From NCBI GenBank assembly GCA_016714815.1, contig JADKBZ010000004.1:404673-468672 (forward strand): a stretch of 64,000 bases of DNA, written 5' to 3'. The DNA is from Holophagales bacterium. Its GTDB lineage: Bacteria > Acidobacteriota > Thermoanaerobaculia > UBA5066. Under the pieces are notes generated by a model, which was given only the letters and a program-made list of their open reading frames with translations, was not told the origin of the DNA and searched no databases. Position 1 is the first letter of the stretch. Every line of letters begins with the position of its first letter. This document shows, piece by piece, positions 15,753 to 25,197 of the stretch. Both the position numbers and the translations under genes were made by a program.

Positions 15753-17087
15753 TCAGCCCGTCCGGCGCAGTCGCAGCAGCCCGGTGCAGAGCCCCAGGAG
15801 CAGCAGCACGGCGGCCGTCGTCACGACGTCGGGGGCGCCTTCCCACATGGCCCGGTACGAGACCTTCGTGAGACGGGGAAGGAGGAGGACTACGGCGATC
15901 GGGAGAACGAAATCGAAGAAGACGACCGCCGATCGCTTCGGCGCCTTGCCCTCGCGCCGGGCCGCCCGCAGCAGCGAGCGCAGCTGCAGGGCGACGGCCC
16001 CGACGCACAGGACGGCGAGGATCGCGTACGTCGTTCGGAGCGGCCGGAAACCCGGGGGCAGGGGCCGCCCTTCGATCAGCGTCACGATCCCGGCGGCAAT
16101 CTCGCGCGTGTGATCGGCGAAGAGGCTGGAGGAGTTCGTCAGCACGAGGACTGCAGATCGCGACTTCGGGAGGAGGACAACCGCGCCGCGATACGAGGGA
16201 AGAGCACCGCCGTGCCACAGCGACGGCACGCCGCCCGTCGTCCCCTCGCGCCAGCCCATCGCGTAGGAGAACCCCTCTGCCTGCGCCGCGCCCCTGTGAG
16301 CGAGAGCGAGCGATTCGGGAGTCAGCAGCTGCGGGCCGACCCCGAGGTGGGAAAGCGCGAAGCGGGACAGGTCGTCGGCGGTCGTGATGATCGAGGCCGT
16401 CGGAAGGCGGCCCCGCTCGAAACGGTAGGGCGACGGACCGGAGAACCCCCACCAGAGGTTGTGGCCGGGCGCGAGTCGCGGCACGGCGGCGGCATCGACG
16501 CCGCTCGCCGTCATTCCGAGGGGCGAGAAGATCCGGGTCTCCACGAATCGGCCGAACGGCTGGCCGCTCACCAGCTCCACGATGCGGCCCAGGATCTGGT
16601 AGTTGGGACTCGAGTAGATGTGGCGCTCGCCCGGCACGGCGACGAGCCGCACCTCGCGGAGAGCGTCGACGTGCTCGGCGAGCGTGGCGTCGCGGCCTGC
16701 TCCCCGCGCGGCCTCGGTCGGGAGGCCGCTGCTCTGGTTGAGGAGCTGGCGAACGGTGATCGCCGCGGCGGCAGGGTCGGCGAAGCGGGTCTCGCCGAGG
16801 TAGCGCTGCATCGGGGCGTCGAGCTCGACCTTCCCTCCGTCGACGAGCTGCAGCACGGCGGTCGCGGTGATTGCCTTGCTGAGCGACCCGATGATCACCG
16901 GCCGCGACTCGTCGAGCTCACCGAAGCCTCTCCGGTGCACCACTTCGCCGTCCTTGATGACGACGAGGGCGAGTCCCGGCACGAGGTGCCCCTTCATCCT
17001 CTCTTCGACGAAGCGGTCCACCTCGGGCATGGAGGCAGCGGTCGCAGGCAGGGCAAGCCCCAGGAGGACGGCGACGAGGAACATCAT
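15753..17087 (-). CDS. Class C beta-lactamase-family serine hydrolase with C-terminal membrane helices
   Basis: The 444-residue protein has a signal peptide (about residues 1-18) and a serine beta-lactamase/D-alanyl-D-alanine carboxypeptidase fold. The catalytic SxxK is Ser68-Leu-Ser-Lys71. The Tyr motif is YSSPNYQ at 158-164 and the third-motif equivalent is LWHGGA. The last 120 or so residues contain three hydrophobic helices that would anchor it in the membrane. This family includes esterases and peptidases as well as lactamases, and the substrate cannot be told. Start ATG at 17087 gives the signal peptide. TACACT at 17095-17100 lies seven bases upstream, suggesting a leaderless transcript. 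It is convergent with the propeller gene. Confidence 0.85.
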   Translation of the reverse strand: MMFLVAVLLGLALPATAASMPEVDRFVEERMKGHLVPGLALVVIKDGEVVHRRGFGELDESRPVIIGSLSKAITATAVLQLVDGGKVELDAPMQRYLGETRFADPAAAAITVRQLLNQSSGLPTEAARGAGRDATLAEHVDALREVRLVAVPGERHIYSSPNYQILGRIVELVSGQPFGRFVETRIFSPLGMTASGVDAAAVPRLAPGHNLWWGFSGPSPYRFERGRLPTASIITTADDLSRFALSHLGVGPQLLTPESLALAHRGAAQAEGFSYAMGWREGTTGGVPSLWHGGALPSYRGAVVLLPKSRSAVLVLTNSSSLFADHTREIAAGIVTLIEGRPLPPGFRPLRTTYAILAVLCVGAVALQLRSLLRAARREGKAPKRSAVVFFDFVLPIAVVLLLPRLTKVSYRAMWEGAPDVVTTAAVLLLLGLCTGLLRLRRTG

Positions 17088-17182
17088 GGCGACGAGTGTA
17101 CGGGGTGACTGTCCACCGAACCTGCACTCGCCGCGCCGCGGGAGGCTCTGTCGTCGCCCTGAGGCATCTCGCCGGAGAGGCC

Positions 17183-18298
17183 TCAGCCGCTCGCGGCGGC
17201 CTCCGCCTCCGACCAGCCCACCATCGGAAACGGGCACCTCCCGGTCCGTCGTACTTCGAGGATGCGGCCCGTCCTTCGAAGCGCGAGAGGGCACGATGGA
17301 ACGGCGAAGAATCGCCCGAGCGCGTCATGGAACGGGGCGCCCCCTATCCTCACCGTCCGCACGTGCCGGGCGCGCGTGGGAAGGCGGTCCGCGGGGCCGA
17401 CCCTCGACTCGACGTCGTCGGGCCGCGGCGTCCTCTCCAGGCACAGGCCGTTCAAGAGGAGCCCAGCGAGGCCGTCGAGGAGCTCGGCGGCAACGGCCTC
17501 CGGTACCCCGTCGAAGCTCCGGCGCGGGTGGCCGATCCTCTCCGCGTCCCGGCAGAGCGAGGCGAAGAGCGACCCAAGGGCCGCTGCCGCGGCGCCTCGC
17601 GCGGACTCCTCGAGCCCGGCCGGGAGCGGGACGACGACCTCCCCGCCGTCGCCCGTCGGCACCGGACCTGGCACGGCACGCTCGCGCCACCAGCCGAAGA
17701 GTTCCACGCGGCCATCGAGAAGGTCCGGGGAGAACGGGAGAAGCTCGGTGGCCAGGCGCAGTGCGAGGGCCAGGAGAGCGCGCCGAAAACGCACGAAGAC
17801 CTCGACGTAGACGAGGACGTCGCGAGGGTCTGGCCTCCCCTCGAGGTGAGAGAGCGCGTCGAGGAGCGAGGCGCCGGGCCCCGCGAGGGCTCCCTGCAGC
17901 GGCCCCGTGAGGACGCCATCCATCGGGTCGTCGAGGGCGCGCCGCGCGTCGGGACCGAGGGCGAAGAGAAGCTCCGGGAGGGAACCTACCGGCTCGCCCC
18001 CCGCGGCGCGCAGTTCGTCGGCGAGAGCGCCGACGTCGGCCGGTGAGAGCTTCTCGAGGAGGACGTACCCGGCGAGCGCGAGGCGGGGCCAGGGCCCGAG
18101 GCCGGCGCCCTCGAGGCGAACGATCTCCCGCGAAGGGCCGAGGGGCCGGCCGGAGAAATCCCAAAGGGCGCGCTCGAAGGAGAGGTCGGTGCGAGCCTCG
18201 CCCTCGTCGACGAGGCGCCACGGGTGCGGCCCCTTCGTCCGGAGCGCCGGGCATTCGGGCGCACGGTCGACCGGCGGCGGTGGGATGGGTTCGTTCAT
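17183..18298 (-). CDS. Hypothetical protein
   Basis: This 371-residue protein matches no family I recognise. It has a proline-rich N-terminus, no signal peptide and several Ala/Leu-rich helical stretches (about residues 70-130 and 150-200) that look like a soluble helical protein. A C-terminal part contains RTVRIGGAPFHDALGRFF. Codon use resembles that of its neighbours. ATG at 18298 is the only reasonable start. TACGAT at 18307-18312, eight bases upstream, could be the -10 of a leaderless message. It lies 57 bases downstream of ccdA and 95 bases upstream of the serine hydrolase. Confidence 0.65.
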   Translation of the reverse strand: MNEPIPPPPVDRAPECPALRTKGPHPWRLVDEGEARTDLSFERALWDFSGRPLGPSREIVRLEGAGLGPWPRLALAGYVLLEKLSPADVGALADELRAAGGEPVGSLPELLFALGPDARRALDDPMDGVLTGPLQGALAGPGASLLDALSHLEGRPDPRDVLVYVEVFVRFRRALLALALRLATELLPFSPDLLDGRVELFGWWRERAVPGPVPTGDGGEVVVPLPAGLEESARGAAAAALGSLFASLCRDAERIGHPRRSFDGVPEAVAAELLDGLAGLLLNGLCLERTPRPDDVESRVGPADRLPTRARHVRTVRIGGAPFHDALGRFFAVPSCPLALRRTGRILEVRRTGRCPFPMVGWSEAEAAASG

Positions 18299-18354
18299 TC
18301 GTCCCGATCGTACGGCGCGACGACGCTGCCGCCCCCGCGGCCTTCCCCCGCGGC

Positions 18355-19011
18355 TCACCAGGGCGTCGAGTAGAGCCCCTTGGCGAGGATCCAGACCGAG
18401 AGGGCGACGAGGAGCGCCCCGCTCGCGATCCGCACCGCGAGCGGGTGGGTCTTGAGGAAGGCGGTCTTCTCGCGGAAGAGCTGGGAGGCGTAGCCGGCCA
18501 CGAGCATCGGGAGGGCGAAGCCGAGGCTGTAGAAGACGAGGAGGGCGACGGCCTCTCCGACCTGGGCCCGCGCCGCGACCATCCCGAGGATCGCGCTGAG
18601 GAAGGGGCCGACGCACGGGATCCAGACGAGGCCGAGGGAGGCGCCGAGGAGGGCTCCCGACCAGAGGCCCTTCCTGCGTTCCGAGTGGACGCCGATGCGG
18701 AGCCGCTTGAACGGGTTCCAGTCGAGGAGGACGAGAATCCCGACGACACCGATGAGGATCGCGACGGGCTTCTCGAGCCTTACGAGGAGAGGCCCGACGA
18801 TCGACCCGAAGAGGGACGAAAGGACCCCCATCAGGACGAACGTCGCCATGAGGCCCGATACGATCGCCACCGGGCGGAGCCGGTGCTCGCCCGGCTGGCC
18901 CGCCATGACGATCGGCAGGACCGGGAGGACGCACGGCGAGGCGATGCTCAGGAGCCCCGCCCCGATGGCGAAGAGCGCGTTCGCCAGGCTGAATCCGGCC
19001 AGCTCCTCCAA
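18355..19011 (-). CDS. ccdA: CcdA-type thiol-disulfide transmembrane transporter
   Basis: The 218-residue protein has about six membrane helices and the two conserved cysteines of the CcdA/DsbD beta-domain family, one in SIASPCVLPVLP near the N-terminus and one in VWIPCVGPFLSA. It passes reducing equivalents from cytoplasmic thioredoxin to the periplasm for cytochrome c maturation or disulfide repair. No ATG is available upstream of the first helix. I place the start at the TTG at 19011, which gives a normal-length N-terminus 17 bases after the preceding stop. The thioredoxin-like gene just upstream is its likely partner, but that protein lacks one of the two active-site cysteines. Confidence 0.85.
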   Translation of the reverse strand: MEELAGFSLANALFAIGAGLLSIASPCVLPVLPIVMAGQPGEHRLRPVAIVSGLMATFVLMGVLSSLFGSIVGPLLVRLEKPVAILIGVVGILVLLDWNPFKRLRIGVHSERRKGLWSGALLGASLGLVWIPCVGPFLSAILGMVAARAQVGEAVALLVFYSLGFALPMLVAGYASQLFREKTAFLKTHPLAVRIASGALLVALSVWILAKGLYSTPW

Positions 19012-19028
19012 GCGATCGTTCCCCGGGG

Positions 19029-19463
19029 TCAGCGGCCCGAGCCGGCGCGGATGCCGGAGAGGACGGAGTCGGCGGACTGGATCCCCGGCGAGTAGCGCTT
19101 GAGCTCCTTGCCGTCCGGCCCAACGAGGATGAGGTTCGGGAGGGACCGGACGCCGTACTTGTAGAAGACGTCCTGGTCGGCCGCCGTGTCGGTGCGGACA
19201 TAGCGGAGCGTCGCGAGCGGCTCCCACTGCGCCTTGCTCTCGGCGAGGATCTGGTCCTGCATCTGGCACGGCCGACCGGCCGGATTCAGGAAGAAGATCA
19301 GCGTCGGCTTCGGCGCAGGCGCAGGGACAGCCGTAGGCTGGGCCTTCGCTGCCTGTGGGGCGGCCTTCGGAGGTGCGGCCTTCTCGGCCGCGAGGACGAC
19401 GGGCGCCGTCACGAGTGCGGCAAAAAGGACGATCCGGACGACTGACTTTGCGGTCTTCTTCAT
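19029..19463 (-). CDS. Periplasmic thioredoxin-like protein with a single cysteine
   Basis: The 144-residue protein has a signal peptide (about residues 1-25), a Pro/Ala/Lys linker and a thioredoxin fold with the cis-Pro region VRSLPNLILVGPDGKEL. At the active site, where WCxxC is expected, the sequence is NPAGRPCQMQ, so only Cys66 remains and the first cysteine is replaced by Ala/Gly. It cannot form the usual intramolecular disulfide, but could act as a monothiol protein or chaperone. It lies 18 bases after proS and directly before ccdA, consistent with a CcdA-linked role. Confidence 0.82.
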   Translation of the reverse strand: MKKTAKSVVRIVLFAALVTAPVVLAAEKAAPPKAAPQAAKAQPTAVPAPAPKPTLIFFLNPAGRPCQMQDQILAESKAQWEPLATLRYVRTDTAADQDVFYKYGVRSLPNLILVGPDGKELKRYSPGIQSADSVLSGIRAGSGR

Positions 19464-19481
19464 GTTCCAGCCTCCTCGGAA

Positions 19482-21251
19482 TCAGAGCGCGAGCGTCTTG
19501 GCGCCCGCGGCGAGCGTCGCCTTGACGACCTCGACGACCTTCTCGGGCGGCACGCCTTCGGCCTTCTTCTCGCGCCGCGTGGAGACCTCGACGACCCCCT
19601 TCGCGAGGGCCTTGCTGCCGATGACGATGCGGACGGGGAAGCCGATCAGGTCGGCGTCCTTGAACTTCACGCCAGGACGCTCGTCGCGGTCGTCCCAGAA
19701 GACCTCCACGCCGGCCGACTTCAGCTCCTCGTAGAGCTTCTCGGACGCGTCGAGGACTTCCTTGTCCCGCTGGAGAGAGAGGACGGCGACGGCGAACGGC
19801 GCGAGCGGGACGGGCCAGATGATCCCGTCGCCGTCGTGGTTCTGCTCGACGGCGGCGGCGACGGTCCGGCCGATGCCGAGGCCGTAGCAGCCCATGGTGA
19901 GAGGGATCGACTTCTGCTGCGGGTCGGCGACCTCGCACTTCATCGCCTCGGAGTACTTCGTGCCGAGCTTGAAGATGTGGCCGACCTCGATGCCGCGCTT
20001 GATGTGGAGGACGCCGGTGCCCGTGGGCGACGGATCTCCCTCGCGCGCCGTGGCGACCTCGAGGACGCCCGCGACCTTCACATCGCGCTTCACGGAGAAG
20101 CCCGAGTGGTGGAGGCCGTCGGCGTTCGCGCCGCACCAGACGTTGCGGGCGTTCTCCATGGTCCGGTCGACGTAGACGGGGACCTCGGCCTGCCCCTTCG
20201 GGGCATTCAGGCCGATCGGCCCGATGAAGCCCGGCTTGCAGCCGGCGATCTCGGGAAGCCTCTCCTCGGGGACGAGCCGCACGTGGGCGACGCCGAGCGC
20301 CTTGGGGAGCTTCACCTCGTTGATCGTCAGGTCGCCCCGGATGAGGATCGCGCAGACGAACGACGTCTCGTCGGCGCGGATCGCCTCGTAGAGCATCGTG
20401 TTCGTGATCCGGTCGACGGTCGTGCCGAGGTGCTTCGCCTGGCCTTCGCTCGAGACGATGCCGGGAGTCGGGGAGTCGGCCCTGCCGAACGGCTTCTCTT
20501 CTTCTTCGGCCCACGGCTCGGGGAGCGGCGCCGTGATCGCCTTCTCGACGTTCGCGCCGTACTGGCCGTCCTCGGAGAAGACGAGCGCGTCCTCGCCGGT
20601 GTCGGCGACGACCATGAACTCCTCGGAGGCCGAGCCGCCGATGGCGCCCGAGTCGGCCTGGACGAGCGCGTACTCGAGACCGCAGCGCTCGAAGATCGTC
20701 CGGTAGGCCTTCTCCATCTTCACGTAGTGGGCGTCGAGGCCCTTCTGGTCGACGTCGAAGGAGTAGGAGTCCTTCATCAGGAACTCGCGCCCGCGGAGGA
20801 GGCCGAAGCGGGGGCGAATCTCGTCGCGGAACTTCGTCCGGATCTGGTAGAGATTGAACGGCAGCTGCCGCCACGAGGTGACCGACCGGCGGACCATGTC
20901 GGTCACGGCTTCCTCGGCCGTCGGCGCGAGGGCGAACTCGGTCGCCTTGCGGTCCTCGAGGTGGAAGAGGATGCCGTCGTTGATGTAGCGGTCCCACCGC
21001 CCCGACTCGACCCAGAGCTCCTTCGGCTGCGCGATCGGCAGGTCGACCTCGAGGGCTCCCGTCCGGTCCATCTCCTCGCGGACGATCTCGATCATCTTCT
21101 TGAGCGACCGGAACCCCATCGGCGTGAAGGAGTAGATGCCGGCGGCGACCTTCATGAGCATCCCCGCGCGGGCGAGGAGCTTGTGGGAGACGACCTCGGC
21201 ATCGCCGGGGGCTTCGCGGAGGGTGGAGAGGAGGTAGTTGGACCAGCGCAT
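19482..21251 (-). CDS. proS: Prolyl-tRNA synthetase
   Basis: This is a full-length (589-residue) bacterial-type class II prolyl-tRNA synthetase. Motif 1 is around residues 40-60. Motif 2 is in FRDEIRPRFGLLRGREF. An insertion editing domain (about 225-390) contains the VDRITNTMLYEAI segment. Motif 3 is in CYGLGIGRTVAAAVEQ, and an anticodon-binding domain (about 470-580) ends the protein. ATG at 21251 begins the typical MRWSNYLLSTLREAP N-terminus. TATCCT lies at 21261-21266, nine bases upstream, so the leader is very short. It heads a likely operon with the thioredoxin-like and ccdA genes. Confidence 0.96.
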   Translation of the reverse strand: MRWSNYLLSTLREAPGDAEVVSHKLLARAGMLMKVAAGIYSFTPMGFRSLKKMIEIVREEMDRTGALEVDLPIAQPKELWVESGRWDRYINDGILFHLEDRKATEFALAPTAEEAVTDMVRRSVTSWRQLPFNLYQIRTKFRDEIRPRFGLLRGREFLMKDSYSFDVDQKGLDAHYVKMEKAYRTIFERCGLEYALVQADSGAIGGSASEEFMVVADTGEDALVFSEDGQYGANVEKAITAPLPEPWAEEEEKPFGRADSPTPGIVSSEGQAKHLGTTVDRITNTMLYEAIRADETSFVCAILIRGDLTINEVKLPKALGVAHVRLVPEERLPEIAGCKPGFIGPIGLNAPKGQAEVPVYVDRTMENARNVWCGANADGLHHSGFSVKRDVKVAGVLEVATAREGDPSPTGTGVLHIKRGIEVGHIFKLGTKYSEAMKCEVADPQQKSIPLTMGCYGLGIGRTVAAAVEQNHDGDGIIWPVPLAPFAVAVLSLQRDKEVLDASEKLYEELKSAGVEVFWDDRDERPGVKFKDADLIGFPVRIVIGSKALAKGVVEVSTRREKKAEGVPPEKVVEVVKATLAAGAKTLAL

Positions 21252-21497
21252 CGGGGGCGGAGGATAGCGCAGGGAGACGCAGCCGCGCGTGCCGCCCGCT
21301 CGGGCAAGGCCACGGCAGGGCACCGCCAGGCCTCTGGCGGATGCTGGCCCCCTCCCGGCACGAACGGGGCTTCCACGCGGCCTTCGGCATCCGGCCCGGC
21401 GATCCGATGTGGCTCGAAGCCAGGGGCCGCGCCTCGATCTGGCGGCAAAAGGGAATCCGAGAGAACGCCAGGAACGAAATGGAACAGAGGTGATGAA

Positions 21498-22472
21498 ATG
21501 ATCGAACCCCGCAAGAGAATCTGGCTGGCCGCCGGGGCCGCGGCCCTCCTCCTCGCCCTGCCCGCCCTCGCCCAGGACGGAATCCCCAAGAAGCCGATCC
21601 ACTTCGCCAAGGGCGCGACGAAGGCGACGGTCCAGGGGACCCTCAAGGGCGGCTCCGACGTCGACTACATCGTCCAGGCGCGGGCCGGACAGCAGATGAA
21701 GGTCGAGCTGAAGGCCAGCAACGGGATGAACTACTTCAACGTCCTCCCGCCCGGGAGCGAGACCGCCATCTTCGTCGGGTCCACGTCGGGTTCGCGGTTC
21801 GAGGGGAAGCTCCCGGCCGACGGCGACTACACGATCCGCGTCTACCTGATGCGCGCCGCGGCGAGGCGCAACGAGTCCTCGAAGTACAGCCTGACCGTCT
21901 CCGTCGTCGGCGCGGCGCCGGCCGCCGCCGTCGCGCCGGCGGGCGGGTCCACGGGCGAGCCGAAGCCGGGCCCGTTCGACAGCAAGCTCGAGCTCCTCGG
22001 CATCTCGTTCCGGGTCACGAGCCCGGGCACCGCGACGGGGAACACGGTCCAGGTCGCCCCGGCCGGGCTCGAGATCGACAACTCGCCGATGACCCGGGAG
22101 GTCGACGGCCTCGTCGTCGGAGCCGAGGTCGCCGACCTCAACGTCGACCAGTCGCCCGAGATCTACGTCTACGTCAAGTCCACCGGGAGCCGGCGCCTCT
22201 CCCTCGTCGCCTACAGCGCGAACAAGAAGAAGTCGCTCGGCCAGATCTACCTCCCCGAGCTGTCCGAAAGCCCGGGGGACACCGCCACCAAGGGGTACCG
22301 GGGACACGACGACATGGCCGTCGTCGAAAGCACCCTCGTGCGCCGGTTCCCGATCTACGGGAAGGGGAAGGACGCCGAGGCCCCCAGCGGCAAGACGCGT
22401 CAGATCCAGTACAAGCTCCGGCAGGGCGAGGTCGGCTGGGTCCTGAAGGTGGACAAGGTCCTCGAGTACTGA
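21498..22472 (+). CDS. Secreted beta-rich protein, lysozyme-inhibitor/PPC-like N-terminal domain
   Basis: The 324-residue product has a signal peptide ending near ALAQD (about residue 26). A first domain (about 30-140) contains DVDYIVQARAGQQMKVEL, then GDYTIRVYLMRAAARRNE. This pattern is seen in small secreted proteobacterial proteins annotated as lysozyme-inhibitor-like and in pre-peptidase C-type beta sandwiches. A Pro/Ala/Gly linker follows, then a second domain (about 155-324) I do not recognise. Start ATG at 21498 has AGAGGTGA just upstream. The 246 bases before it, up to proS, hold nothing I can identify. The first-domain resemblance is from memory of the motif only. Confidence 0.6.
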   Translation: MIEPRKRIWLAAGAAALLLALPALAQDGIPKKPIHFAKGATKATVQGTLKGGSDVDYIVQARAGQQMKVELKASNGMNYFNVLPPGSETAIFVGSTSGSRFEGKLPADGDYTIRVYLMRAAARRNESSKYSLTVSVVGAAPAAAVAPAGGSTGEPKPGPFDSKLELLGISFRVTSPGTATGNTVQVAPAGLEIDNSPMTREVDGLVVGAEVADLNVDQSPEIYVYVKSTGSRRLSLVAYSANKKKSLGQIYLPELSESPGDTATKGYRGHDDMAVVESTLVRRFPIYGKGKDAEAPSGKTRQIQYKLRQGEVGWVLKVDKVLEY

Positions 22473-22522
22473 TCGCAGGTCCCGGCGCCGGGTCGGGACC
22501 CGCCCCGGAAGGATAATCTCGC

Positions 22523-25063
22523 GTGCTCAGAGCCCACCTCCTGCCAGCCCCGTCCCGTCGCCGGGCCGCTCGTCTTCCTCTTCGAGCGGCCCTCTTCGCG
22601 ACCTCGCTGCTACTCGGAGCCTGCTCGCCGCCGGGGAGCGAAACGGCCGCGCCCTCCTCGAGCGCCGAGACCGGCGCCGCGGCGCCGGCTTCGGCGTCCG
22701 AGGCCGAGCCCACGGCTACGCCGGCTCCGTCCATCTCGCTCGGCGAGCTTCCGCAGGCCGTCGGCCGGCTCGAGGTCCTGCGCCAGGACGTCGAAGCGGT
22801 GCTCGTCGCGGACAAGGTCGAACGCGCGGCGGCGGCGGGGCTCGAGTCGACCCTGAAAGGAACGGAGCAGCTCCGGACCCGCGCCACCGAGCTGCCGTAC
22901 GACGATCTCGTCGAGGTCTCCCGGATCGCGGCGACGGCGGACCGCTGGGTGGCCTCCAACGGCGCCGTCGTCTCTGACCGGCTCCGAAAGGTCGAGAAGG
23001 AAGCGCGGCGGGTCGCCGAGATGCAGGCCACCTTCGACACCCTCGCCGAGCTCGCGGGAAAGACCGAAGCCCCGGCGGCGATCCGCCTCCGGGCCGGCAT
23101 CAGCAGGGCCGTGCTCGACGAGCTGGCAATCCGGCTCAAGTCGAGGCGCGACGAGCTTCTCGTCCTCGTCGGAAAGCTCGCGGAGGTGACCGGAAAGGCC
23201 GCCTCTCTGCGTGCCGAGACGGAGAGGCACCTCGCGCTGGCCGAGGCCCGGCTGGCCACTGGCTCGGACCAGCCGATCTGGAGCCTCGACGTCTCCTGGC
23301 GCGAGGTCCGGGCGGTGACCTCCGAACGCGTCAAGCGGGAGGCGCGGCGCATCCGGGAATGGGCTCGCCCGCTGGCGGGAGCCCTTATCCTCGTCACACT
23401 CGTCGCCTTCGGCGGAACGATCCTCCTCCTCCGCCGCCTCCGCCCCGGCGTCGCGCGCCGGGCCGAGAGCGACCCGTCGGCGCTGCCGACCCTCCGCCTC
23501 ATGGAGAGCCCCCTGGCGTCGGCCACCCTCGTCACCGTAGTTATTCTTCTCGTGACGGCGCCGCAGGCCCCCGACCTCGTATACAGGCTGAAGTGGTTCG
23601 TGGTCGCCCCGGCGGCCGCGTGGGTGCTGACGAGGATGATCGGACCCCGGGTGGCGCGCACGGCCTGGGTGCTCGCCGCTTCGCTCGCCCTCGGCCCCGT
23701 GCGGACCATCCTCGGAGGCCACCCGCTCACCGACCGCCTCACCCTCGTCCTCCAGACCGCTCCGCTCGCCGTCGCCCTCGCTCTCGACCTGCACGCCCGC
23801 CGTTTCGCCGGCACCGCGACGGGCAGGATGGTGACCCTCCTCAGGTCGGCGGGCTGGGCGCTCTCGGCGTGCCTGGCCATCGCGGCCGTCGGGAGCCTCG
23901 CCGGATGGGCCAGAGTCACCGCGGTCCTCAGCACCGGAGCACTCGGGACCCTGGGCGCCGTCTTCCTGCTCCTCGCCGTGGTCCTCGTCTTCGAGGGGAT
24001 CCTCTGGTCCGTCCTCTCCTCCCGGGCCGCACAGAAGCTCCGGATCGCCGCGAATCACTCGAGGCTCGTCGGCTCGACCATCCTCCGCGGGTTCCACCTC
24101 GCCATCGCCCTGCTGGTCGGCGCCGTCGCCCTCTCGTCCTTCCGGCTCCTCGGCCCGGTCGATCGCGTCTTCTCGCGCCTTCTCGAAGCGAGGCTGACGA
24201 TCGGCTCCCTCTCGATCTCCGGGGGCTCGATCTTCGCGTTCCTCGTCGTCCTCGCGACGACCGCGTTCGTCGCGCGCGTCCTCGGCTTCCTCCTTTCGGA
24301 AGAGGTCCTCCCACGGCTCGACCTCGGTCGCGGCGTCGCCTTCGCCATCTCGATGACGACGCGCTACCTCGTCCTCTTCGCGGGCTTCGTCCTGGCGGCG
24401 GGAGCGGCCGGGATCGACCTGTCGAAGATCGGCTTCCTCGCGGGCGCGCTCGGCGTCGGCGTCGGCCTCGGCCTCCAGAACATCGTCATGAATTTCGTCT
24501 CGGGCCTCATCCTCCTCTTCGAACGCCCCATCCAGGTCGGGGACGCCGTCGACGTCTCCGGGGCCACCGGCACCGTCACACAGATCGGTATCCGGGCCTC
24601 GACCGTCCGGACGTTCGACGGGGCCGAGGTCATCGTCCCGAACGGGGACCTCATCTCCAAGCCCTTCACCAACTGGACCCTCTCCGACCCGAACCGGCGG
24701 TTCGACGTCACCGTCGGGACCGCCTACGGCGCGCCGCTCGAGACGACCGCCCAGACTCTCCTCGCGGCCGCCCGCCGAACGGAGGGGATCCACGCGACGC
24801 CGCGGGCCGAGGCCTTCTTCCAGGCCTTCGGCGAGAGCTCGCTCGACTGGACGCTCCGCGTCTGGGTGCGGATGGACGAATCGGCCAAGGTTCTCAGCGA
24901 CCTGAAGTGCGCGGTGAGCGAGGAGCTGGAAAAAGCGGGGATCGAGGTCCCCTTCCCGCAGCGCGACCTCCACATCCGCTCCGTCGCGCCCGAGGTCCGC
25001 GAAGCCCTCGCGGTCCCTCCGCGGCCCGAACCGAAAGTCCCGGGCCTGCCGTCTTCGCCATGA
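22523..25063 (+). CDS. Large MscS-family mechanosensitive channel with lipoprotein-type signal
   Basis: The 846-residue protein has an N-terminal lipobox (LLLGAC near residue 36), a periplasmic helical region (about 60-290), about eight further membrane helices, and the MscS core at about 640-800. The pore helix region contains GALGVGVGLGLQNIVMNF, followed by the beta domain with FERPIQVGDAVDVSG and the C-terminal alpha/beta domain. It should open under membrane tension to release solutes on osmotic downshock. GTG at 22523 is the start. GATAAT at 22512-22517 is only five bases upstream. A close paralog lies 1.2 kb downstream. Confidence 0.92.
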   Translation: MLRAHLLPAPSRRRAARLPLRAALFATSLLLGACSPPGSETAAPSSSAETGAAAPASASEAEPTATPAPSISLGELPQAVGRLEVLRQDVEAVLVADKVERAAAAGLESTLKGTEQLRTRATELPYDDLVEVSRIAATADRWVASNGAVVSDRLRKVEKEARRVAEMQATFDTLAELAGKTEAPAAIRLRAGISRAVLDELAIRLKSRRDELLVLVGKLAEVTGKAASLRAETERHLALAEARLATGSDQPIWSLDVSWREVRAVTSERVKREARRIREWARPLAGALILVTLVAFGGTILLLRRLRPGVARRAESDPSALPTLRLMESPLASATLVTVVILLVTAPQAPDLVYRLKWFVVAPAAAWVLTRMIGPRVARTAWVLAASLALGPVRTILGGHPLTDRLTLVLQTAPLAVALALDLHARRFAGTATGRMVTLLRSAGWALSACLAIAAVGSLAGWARVTAVLSTGALGTLGAVFLLLAVVLVFEGILWSVLSSRAAQKLRIAANHSRLVGSTILRGFHLAIALLVGAVALSSFRLLGPVDRVFSRLLEARLTIGSLSISGGSIFAFLVVLATTAFVARVLGFLLSEEVLPRLDLGRGVAFAISMTTRYLVLFAGFVLAAGAAGIDLSKIGFLAGALGVGVGLGLQNIVMNFVSGLILLFERPIQVGDAVDVSGATGTVTQIGIRASTVRTFDGAEVIVPNGDLISKPFTNWTLSDPNRRFDVTVGTAYGAPLETTAQTLLAAARRTEGIHATPRAEAFFQAFGESSLDWTLRVWVRMDESAKVLSDLKCAVSEELEKAGIEVPFPQRDLHIRSVAPEVREALAVPPRPEPKVPGLPSSP

Positions 25064-25161
25064 TCCGCACCGGGAGGAGCGACGCCTGCTGGAATTGCCT
25101 ACAGGAATGGGCAAAATGCCGACACGAGTCACGGTTCCCGGGAGCAATGCGCAAGAGAGCC

Positions 25162-25191
25162 TTGAATATGGTTTGGCCCTCGTACTAGTCT
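25162..25191 (+). promoter_or_regulatory. Sigma-70-type promoter of the beta/gamma-crystallin gene, apparently leaderless
   Basis: TTGAAT at 25162-25167 and TAGTCT at 25186-25191 are separated by 18 bases. The -10 hexamer ends six bases before the ATG at 25198, so transcription would start at or next to the start codon. No ribosome-binding site precedes that ATG. Confidence 0.5.
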
Positions 25192-25197
25192 CCGCGC

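Noticed and set aside
15718..15770. A minus-strand stretch just past the serine hydrolase that reads DGLIVVRGIPPA, similar to the start of the VIT-VWA protein (DGLIVIRDFPPG).
   Set aside because: It is short, in a frame with no continuing VIT-like sequence, and overlaps the end of a real gene. Chance resemblance in GC-rich DNA is the simpler explanation.
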